Shown: one piece after another, positions 6,878-10,745 of the stretch
Position numbering within the stretch: the stretch's first letter is position 1
Layout: every line of letters starts with the position of its first letter
Origin: an uncultured Collinsella sp.
Lineage (GTDB): Bacteria; Actinomycetota; Coriobacteriia; Coriobacteriales; Coriobacteriaceae
Assembly: GCA_902463875.1 (NCBI GenBank)
Contig: CABQHR010000042.1
Coordinates: forward strand, 1-10,745
Direction: 5' to 3'
Length of the DNA: 10,745 bases
Made by a program: the position numbers and the translations under genes
Notes under the pieces: generated by a model
What the model saw: only the letters and a program-made list of their open reading frames with translations
Told to the model about the DNA's origin: nothing
Databases searched by the model: none

Positions 6878-7198
6878 CTACCCTGCCTTCTGTGTCGTAT
6901 ACAATCCGTGCGTTGCGCGGAATAACGGGTTGTTCCCACCAGCTGACCTGGTATTTGACCCCACACTTGCGCACCGGGGTGTTTGCTCGGGAAGCCGTAG
7001 CCACCTTCACGACTGGCCCGCTCGCCCGCGAGGCGGTATTGCCCCAAAGAAAGTAGAACGGACGGTGCGGCTTACATCTAGGACGCGCCATGATCGCGCC
7101 GCGCGCACGCGGTCGCTTACGTGGATCCCTTTGACCGCGTCTGTCTTGGACTAGGATGGACATTTCGTCCGTCCGCAACCACAGCCTGGCAGGAACGT
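6878..7198 (-). ncRNA. Candidate structured RNA or long leader (~320 nt) closed by long-range helix
   Basis: The transcript expected from the promoter at 7204-7232 begins at about 7198. Its first 25 nt pair with the nucleotides just before the lipoprotein ribosome site: CUAC/GUAG, CCUGCC/GGCAGG, CUGUG/CACAG and UUG/CGA. That is 18 bp in four stacked blocks joining 7176-7200 to 6878-6897. Inside are a hairpin at 7154-7174 (GGAC, GAAAU loop, GUCC, extended by GGA/UCC), an 8-bp stem at 7107-7140 (ACGCGGUC/GACCGCGU) and a 7-bp bulged stem at 7018-7036. No terminator follows, so it may be a cis-acting leader or be processed away. It lies between comF and hpf, a position reminiscent of raiA RNA, though I do not recognise a family by sequence. 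RNase P, SRP, tmRNA and common riboswitch signatures are absent. The region also reads as an open frame, so coding is not excluded. Confidence 0.55.
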
Positions 7199-7203
7199 AG
7201 CGC

Positions 7204-7232
7204 ATTATAGCTAAGTTCAAGCTAAAGTTTAA
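7204..7232 (-). promoter_or_regulatory. Sigma70-type promoter for the structured leader and lipoprotein gene
   Basis: The minus strand shows TTAAAC (7232-7227), a 17-nt spacer, and a consensus TATAAT (7209-7204). Transcription would start near 7197-7198, at the first strand of the closing helix of the candidate RNA. Confidence 0.8.
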
Positions 7233-7304
7233 GGTTAGGGACGTCATTCGCACCGTGAGCACAGATTTTGCAGGTCGGAGCAGACCTTTCGTGCCCCCAT
7301 GAAG

Positions 7305-7352
7305 CCCGGAGCTCCCCTACGGGAAGCTCCGGGGCACCCGTCTCAGGGTGCC
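7305..7352. other. Two tandem GC-rich hairpins
   Basis: The first is CCCGGAGCT plus CCC paired with GGG plus AGCTCCGGG (7305-7333, one mismatch, 3-nt loop). The second is GGCACCC/GGGTGCC (7333-7352, 6-nt loop). They may stop transcription of the nuclease-like gene, but no T-run follows. The second overlaps the outer end of the left repeat copy. Confidence 0.5.
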
Positions 7353-7399
7353 GTGTGCAAAAAACGGCAAATATGAGTACTGCTACAAATTTAGTAGCA
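7349..7399 (+). repeat. Two-hairpin repeat element, left copy
   Basis: A 51-bp element in plus orientation. Hairpin one is TGCCGT/ACGGCA with a 9-nt A-rich loop (7349-7369). A spacer containing GAGTACTG follows, then hairpin two TGCTAC/GTAGCA with a 7-nt loop (7381-7399). The first 34 bp are identical to the right copy at 7525-7575, and 46 of 51 positions match overall. Confidence 0.85.
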
Positions 7400-7444
7400 T
7401 CGTTTTTCCGCCCCACGAGCCCTTTTTGAGTTCCGCACAGCCTG

Positions 7445-7456
7445 CTTGGCGCCAAG
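7445..7456. repeat. 12-bp perfect palindrome inside the inverted element
   Basis: CTTGGCGCCAAG is a perfect palindrome near the centre of the 227-bp inverted element. It could be a protein-binding site; nothing else supports a role. Confidence 0.4.
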
Positions 7457-7524
7457 ATATTCCACATTCGTTTATTATCTATTCAATGAATCCAGATTTT
7501 CGGCCCAAGTATCTTTGTTTTGGC

Positions 7525-7575
7525 TGCCACTAATCTAGTAACAGTACTCATATTTGCCGTTTTTTGCACACGGCA
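7525..7575 (-). repeat. Two-hairpin repeat element, right copy (inverted)
   Basis: The same 51-bp element on the minus strand, 31 nt past the stop of the nuclease-like gene and so within its mRNA tail. Hairpin two is TGTTAC/GTGGCA. Both base changes relative to the left copy keep pairing as G-U wobbles in RNA of this orientation. With the left copy it bounds a 227-bp unit like a miniature inverted-repeat element, but no target-site duplication is visible. Confidence 0.85.
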
Positions 7576-7605
7576 TATAAACAGACCCCCTATAAAGTCA
7601 TAGTT

Positions 7606-8715
7606 TTACGCTGGCTTGAGCCCAAAGCACGCTCGGAGCGTATTCAGCAGAGCATCTTGTCTCTTTCGACGAGCCTCTACGCGATTCTGATATCGCTTAC
7701 CCATGCGCTGGTGGATGCGCCATGCGAGCGCTTCCATCGCTTCCATGTCGCAGAGCATTTCGTTGTTGACCGTCGCGACCTCGATTCCCATAGTAATCAA
7801 GCCCGTGTTGCGTTTTTCATCATGGATACGTCCCCTCCGGGAGGAATGGCCCAGCTCACCGTTGTATTCAAGGTCAAACCGGGCTGCTTCCTGATATGCA
7901 TCGCAGACTGCATGCGGCATCCCCGAGATTGCCTGCGCGCGGTCATCGAACTCGATCTTGTAGTCGGTCTTAAAAAGACCGCAGGCAAATCCGCCATAGG
8001 AATACGGAAGCGAAAACAGGGCGAGCATGATGCACTCCATGGGCGAGCGCAGGTTTTCCGACAGGTAGGGACACAGGCGCAGCAGCTGTTTGGCCACATT
8101 CCCCTTGCATTCCGCAAGGTAATCTGCCAGTCGATCAGGCGTCAGCACCGGCTCGACTTCAAAGTAGCCCACTTCTGCCGGTTGGTCTTTATCCTTTGCA
8201 AGCCTGTTCACGGTGGGTGAGGTGTAGGGAGGCAGATACTTCCCGCGATCGCTCAGCGAAATCTTGGAACACAGTTCCTGGGCCAGGGCAAACGCCTGGA
8301 TACAGCCGACCTCGCGGGCGACCGCAACACAAAGGGCCTCGGGAGACAGGCTGTACACCCCCGGTTCCACCTCTAGAATCGAGCCGGCAGGCAACCCGGA
8401 ACACACGGACCAGCCCACGCCAGGTATGCGGCGGCGCTGCGCCGCAGATCCCACCAGCAAGCACAGATCTTCTTGCACCTCGCCGCTTTTGGCTCCAATT
8501 CGCACTAGATCGGGAAGATAGATATCCTCGGTCGAAGGCGATGACGCACACAGCACGCGGCGCTCCTCCTCGGGCTCAAGGTCCTTCCAGCCGATGTAGC
8601 CCATCTGCCGGCGCTCGGCTCGAATCATGCGCAACGCCGAGGCGCCCGTCAGGATCACGGAAGCCGCAAGCTGCTCTTTTGTCGGCTTGTTGCACTGCCT
8701 GATTGTTACCGCCAC
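7606..8715 (-). CDS. Uncharacterised protein with DUF559/Vsr-like endonuclease C-terminus
   Basis: About 369 residues. I chose the GTG at 8715 because AGGGG lies 8 nt upstream; an in-frame TTG at 8733 overlaps the comF stop. Positions below count from that TTG. The N-terminal half has a strand-rich stretch with LPDLVRIGAKSG (73-84) and SGLPAGSILEVEPGVYSLSPEALCV (112-136), a pattern I associate with AbiEi-like or small DUF559-containing proteins of Coriobacteriia. A helical middle follows. The C-terminal FDLEYNGE (286-293), His296 and DEKRNTGLITMGIEV (305-319) match the EYDG...H...D..R...L...G layout of DUF559/Vsr-like PD-(D/E)xK nucleases. There is no signal peptide or membrane segment. Its place directly after comF hints at co-transcription. 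Catalysis is unproven; the fold assignment is inference from these motifs. Confidence 0.7.
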   Translation of the reverse strand: MAVTIRQCNKPTKEQLAASVILTGASALRMIRAERRQMGYIGWKDLEPEEERRVLCASSPSTEDIYLPDLVRIGAKSGEVQEDLCLLVGSAAQRRRIPGVGWSVCSGLPAGSILEVEPGVYSLSPEALCVAVAREVGCIQAFALAQELCSKISLSDRGKYLPPYTSPTVNRLAKDKDQPAEVGYFEVEPVLTPDRLADYLAECKGNVAKQLLRLCPYLSENLRSPMECIMLALFSLPYSYGGFACGLFKTDYKIEFDDRAQAISGMPHAVCDAYQEAARFDLEYNGELGHSSRRGRIHDEKRNTGLITMGIEVATVNNEMLCDMEAMEALAWRIHQRMGKRYQNRVEARRKRQDALLNTLRACFGLKPA

Positions 8716-8726
8716 ATGAATCACCC

Positions 8727-9533
8727 CTACCAAACGCGTGCGATAGCGAGGCCATCAACGGCCGCGGCACCGGCGCGCTTGAGTTCCGCCGAAGCCGCTG
8801 CCATCGTCGCACCCGTGGTGATAACGTCGTCGATAAGCAGCAGGCGGCGGCCCCGCACGTCTTCAACGGTCTCGTACATGCCTCGGGCGCGTTCACGGCG
8901 TTCTTCACGACCGAGTTCGCGCTGGTCGCCATGCCCGTACTTGACGAGGGCATCGAGCAACGGAACACCCGACAGCTCGCAAAATGGGCGCGCGATGGCT
9001 TCCATATGATCGAAGCCGCGTCGCCGAAACGCCGCCGCCGTCGCGGGCACAAACACCACTGCATCGGCGCCGGACAACACACCGCCTAAGCGTTCGGGTG
9101 CCGCGACCTGGGCATGTAAGGCGGTGTCATATAGCAGCTCCGCCAGATACGGCGCCAGGCGTCGCTCGCCCGCGTCTTTGTACGCTTTAATGATTCGAGG
9201 CAGCGGATGCGTGTAAATGGCACATGCCAGGCACCGGTCGAGTGCTTCGGCCATCGCCGAGGACGAACCCTCGACCGAGCACTCGGTGCACAGCAAGTCT
9301 CCAAACGGAGCGCCGCATCGAGTGCAGCTATGCCGCGGGTCGATGAGCGCAAGCGCCGCCAAGCAGTCTTGGCAAATAAGCGCGCCGGAGCGCTCGCAGC
9401 CGGCGCATCGCGTGGGCGACAACGCCTCAAGCGCCTCGTGCGCTGCCCGCTCGGCAAACGGTAGCAATTCGTCCGCAAACGGTAGGATGCCGGCACCTTG
9501 CAGGCATCCCAACACATTCAAATGTCTCTTCAC
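8727..9533 (-). CDS. comF: ComF family protein (competence-associated phosphoribosyltransferase)
   Basis: A 268-residue cytoplasmic protein. ComFC-type proteins are needed for DNA uptake in transformable bacteria and are widespread outside them; the exact reaction is unsettled. A zinc-ribbon region carries four CxxC pairs: C43/C46, C54/C57, C70/C73 and C82/C85. The phosphoribosyltransferase-like domain includes the RRRGFDHMEAIARP block (170-183), the basic QRELGREERRERARGMY segment (204-220) and the PRPP-binding loop LLIDDVITTGAT (232-243). Length is near the upper end of the family's ~220-260. The start is GTG at 9533, with a strong GGGAGGG 7 nt upstream that lies inside a 15-bp hairpin. It follows ricT and precedes the nuclease-like gene by 11 nt. 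No other competence gene is in the window. Confidence 0.92.
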   Translation of the reverse strand: MKRHLNVLGCLQGAGILPFADELLPFAERAAHEALEALSPTRCAGCERSGALICQDCLAALALIDPRHSCTRCGAPFGDLLCTECSVEGSSSAMAEALDRCLACAIYTHPLPRIIKAYKDAGERRLAPYLAELLYDTALHAQVAAPERLGGVLSGADAVVFVPATAAAFRRRGFDHMEAIARPFCELSGVPLLDALVKYGHGDQRELGREERRERARGMYETVEDVRGRRLLLIDDVITTGATMAAASAELKRAGAAAVDGLAIARVW

Positions 9534-9536
9534 GAC

Positions 9537-9572
9537 ACAACCCTCCCTACGCTCGGTCGCAGGGAGGGTTGT
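9537..9572 (-). promoter_or_regulatory. Long hairpin covering the comF ribosome binding site
   Basis: A 15-bp stem (CAACCCTCCCTGCG against CGTAGGGAGGGTTG, plus one outer pair) with a 6-nt loop. One G-U wobble pairs only in minus-strand RNA. The 3' arm contains the GGGAGGG ribosome site of comF, so folding would block translation. It may also help end ricT transcription, although only a weak T-tract follows. Confidence 0.65.
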
Positions 9573-9590
9573 TGATTCAGCGCTATGATA

Positions 9591-9607
9591 CCCCGATGCG
9601 CTCGGGG
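9591..9607 (-). other. Short hairpin after the RicT gene
   Basis: CCCCGA/TCGGGG with a 5-nt loop, 28 nt past the stop of the RicT-like gene. No T-run follows, so its terminator strength is doubtful. Confidence 0.4.
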
Positions 9608-9635
9608 CAAGGCGGGTTAAATCCGCTCGCGGGCG

Positions 9636-10745
9636 TTATTCGCCGGCGGGCGGTTGTGGTGCAGACGAAGACGGAGTCGAGCCCTCGCCACCATCTTGAC
9701 GCGGCTTGCGGGAACGACGACGGCGACGGCGCTTTTGGCCCTGGTCGGCCGAACCCTCGCCACCACGATCTTCGCGCGACTCGCGTTCGTCGCGAGCAGC
9801 GCCGCGCGCGGCCTTGGCAGCCGCCCCTCCGCCATCTCCGGGACGACGACGTGTGACCTTGACCTCGCCATCCGAGACCTGATCGGCCACGGAGGGCACC
9901 GAGGGCTTTTGCTGCGTGCCCGAGGAATGGCGACGACGCGGACGCGGGGCGCGCTCGTCATCGTTGCGCTGCTTGCCACCCTTGTCGGCAGGCGTATCGG
10001 AACCCGAACCACCCTTGGGAGCGGCACCGGCTTCACGAGCAGCTGCGGCGCGGAAGGCGTCCTCGCGCTCCTCGCTCGACAAATGGCGGCGGCGACGGCG
10101 CGTGGGATTCATGCCACCGCCGCGGTTTTGCTGCTGAGGCTGCTGAGCCTCGCGCTCGCGGGGGGAATTCTTGCCTGCGGGAGCGGCCTCGCCGGCATCG
10201 CCCGAGCCCGAGCGCTTGCGACGACGACGGCCACCGGCGGCCTCCTCGGCCTCGGGCGCCTCGGCCTTTCCGCGGCCCTTTCCGCGGCCGCGACCCTCGC
10301 CCTGGCTCTGACCGGCACGGGTATCGGCGTCCACATCGCGACGGCGGCGCTTGGGCATCGACGTGCCGGCCAGACGGTCGGCACTCGACAGGCCATCGCC
10401 CACGTCGACGCCGTTCTCGCGATCGAGCTCCATGAGCGCCAGGCGCATCTCGGGCGACTCGATGCGCTCGAGCACATCGCGCGTCACGCAGTCGGGGCGG
10501 CAATTGCAGCCCTGCTCGGCGGCCTTCTTTTTGCAGCCCTCCGAGCAGGTCATATCGGCCAGGTTGACCTTAAAGACCTTGCCGTTCTCCAGGCGCAGCA
10601 CCAGCTGCTCACGCGGCGTGTCATATTCCTGAATACGCGCCTTGCCGAGCGGCGTATCGATGAGCGTCTTCTTTTTGGGCGCGCGGCTCTTAAAGTCCTT
10701 GTAGGCCTCGAACTCGTAGCGCAGGCAGCACATCAGGCGGCCGCA
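9636..10745 (-). CDS. ricT: RicT/YaaT (PSP1 domain) protein, C-terminal part with long Arg-rich tail
   Basis: 369 residues are visible; the N-terminus lies beyond the right edge. The visible start CGRLMCCLRYE is the hallmark of PSP1/RicT proteins, followed by the core's end (LIDTPLGKARIQEYD, QLVLRLENGKVFKV). In Bacillus RicT works with RicA and RicF, binds iron-sulfur clusters through cysteines and supports RNase Y-dependent mRNA maturation, sporulation and competence. A second Cys cluster follows here (CSEGCKKKAAEQGCNCRPDC), so eight cysteines fall within about 90 residues. From about residue 130 the protein is a long low-complexity tail with blocks such as PKRRRRD, GRRRRKRSGSG, TRRRRRHLSS and KRRRRRRSRKPR, similar in style to RNA-binding tails of actinobacterial RNase E and Rho. 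The PSP1 assignment is firm; the tail's role is inference. comF lies downstream. Confidence 0.85.
   Translation of the reverse strand, partial: CGRLMCCLRYEFEAYKDFKSRAPKKKTLIDTPLGKARIQEYDTPREQLVLRLENGKVFKVNLADMTCSEGCKKKAAEQGCNCRPDCVTRDVLERIESPEMRLALMELDRENGVDVGDGLSSADRLAGTSMPKRRRRDVDADTRAGQSQGEGRGRGKGRGKAEAPEAEEAAGGRRRRKRSGSGDAGEAAPAGKNSPREREAQQPQQQNRGGGMNPTRRRRRHLSSEEREDAFRAAAAREAGAAPKGGSGSDTPADKGGKQRNDDERAPRPRRRHSSGTQQKPSVPSVADQVSDGEVKVTRRRPGDGGGAAAKAARGAARDERESREDRGGEGSADQGQKRRRRRRSRKPRQDGGEGSTPSSSAPQPPAGE

Larger units (their letters stand above)
7263..7605. other. 343-bp gene-free stretch with inverted element and hairpins
   Basis: No convincing coding region occurs on either strand. It is AT-richer than its surroundings in the middle (7370-7560). 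It contains two tandem GC-rich hairpins (7305-7352), two inverted copies of a 51-bp element (7349-7399 and 7525-7575) and a 12-bp palindrome (7445-7456). It lies downstream of the nuclease-like gene and upstream of the leader promoter. Confidence 0.7.

Noticed and set aside
6878..7198. RNase P, SRP, tmRNA or a common riboswitch as the identity of the structured RNA
   Set aside because: I looked for the RNase P GAGGAAAGUCC-type core, the SRP apical GGUC...GGAAG...AGCAGC loop, a tmRNA acceptor/T-loop end, and TPP, FMN, cobalamin and T-box hallmarks. None is present, so I left it unassigned.
7222..7533. Small open frames on both strands across the inverted repeat
   Set aside because: They run through hairpins and both repeat copies, lack ribosome sites and show no protein family features.
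7349..7575. CRISPR array or transposase-bearing insertion sequence
   Set aside because: There are only two copies, in inverted orientation, with no regular spacers, no transposase frame between them and no target-site duplication.
7564..8220. A 218-codon plus-strand frame opposite the nuclease-like gene
   Set aside because: It starts inside the repeat element and mirrors the minus-strand gene, which has better codon use, a ribosome site and recognisable motifs.

Overview
The window is GC-rich, and every gene I support reads from the minus strand. Base composition, the gene set (RicT/PSP1, ComF, long HPF, DegV, an NAD-type isocitrate dehydrogenase) and GC-ending codons suggest an actinobacterium of the class Coriobacteriia, most likely Collinsella or a close relative. 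That assignment is inferred from style and content, not from a database match.

In transcription order (high to low coordinates) the layout is as follows. (1) The C-terminal part of a RicT/PSP1 protein with a very long Arg-rich tail (9636 to the window end). (2) comF (8727-9533), whose Shine-Dalgarno sequence lies inside a 15-bp hairpin, followed by an uncharacterised protein with a DUF559/Vsr-like nuclease C-terminus (7606-8715). (3) A 343-bp gene-free stretch holding two inverted copies of a 51-bp two-hairpin element plus tandem GC-rich hairpins (7305-7575). (4) A strong sigma70-type promoter (7204-7232) feeding a candidate structured RNA of about 320 nt (6878-7198), closed by an 18-bp helix, which runs into a solute-binding lipoprotein gene (5862-6854). 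(5) hpf (4960-5544), bounded by strong terminators on both sides. (6) degV, then a tight cluster: a beta-hydroxyacid dehydrogenase with a Cys/His-rich tail, a small membrane protein, a HEAT-repeat protein and NAD-isocitrate dehydrogenase. (7) The start of an acidic, membrane-anchored protein cut by the left window edge.

Functionally the region mixes housekeeping and stress genes: ribosome hibernation (HPF), RNA processing or biofilm regulation (RicT), DNA uptake or repair (ComF), lipid binding (DegV) and central carbon oxidation (isocitrate dehydrogenase). The most notable item is the long-range-paired RNA between comF and hpf. Its position resembles the comF-raiA RNA-hpf arrangement known from clostridia, but I could not confirm the family by sequence. 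The inverted two-hairpin repeat and the metal-binding-type tail on the dehydrogenase are the next most interesting.
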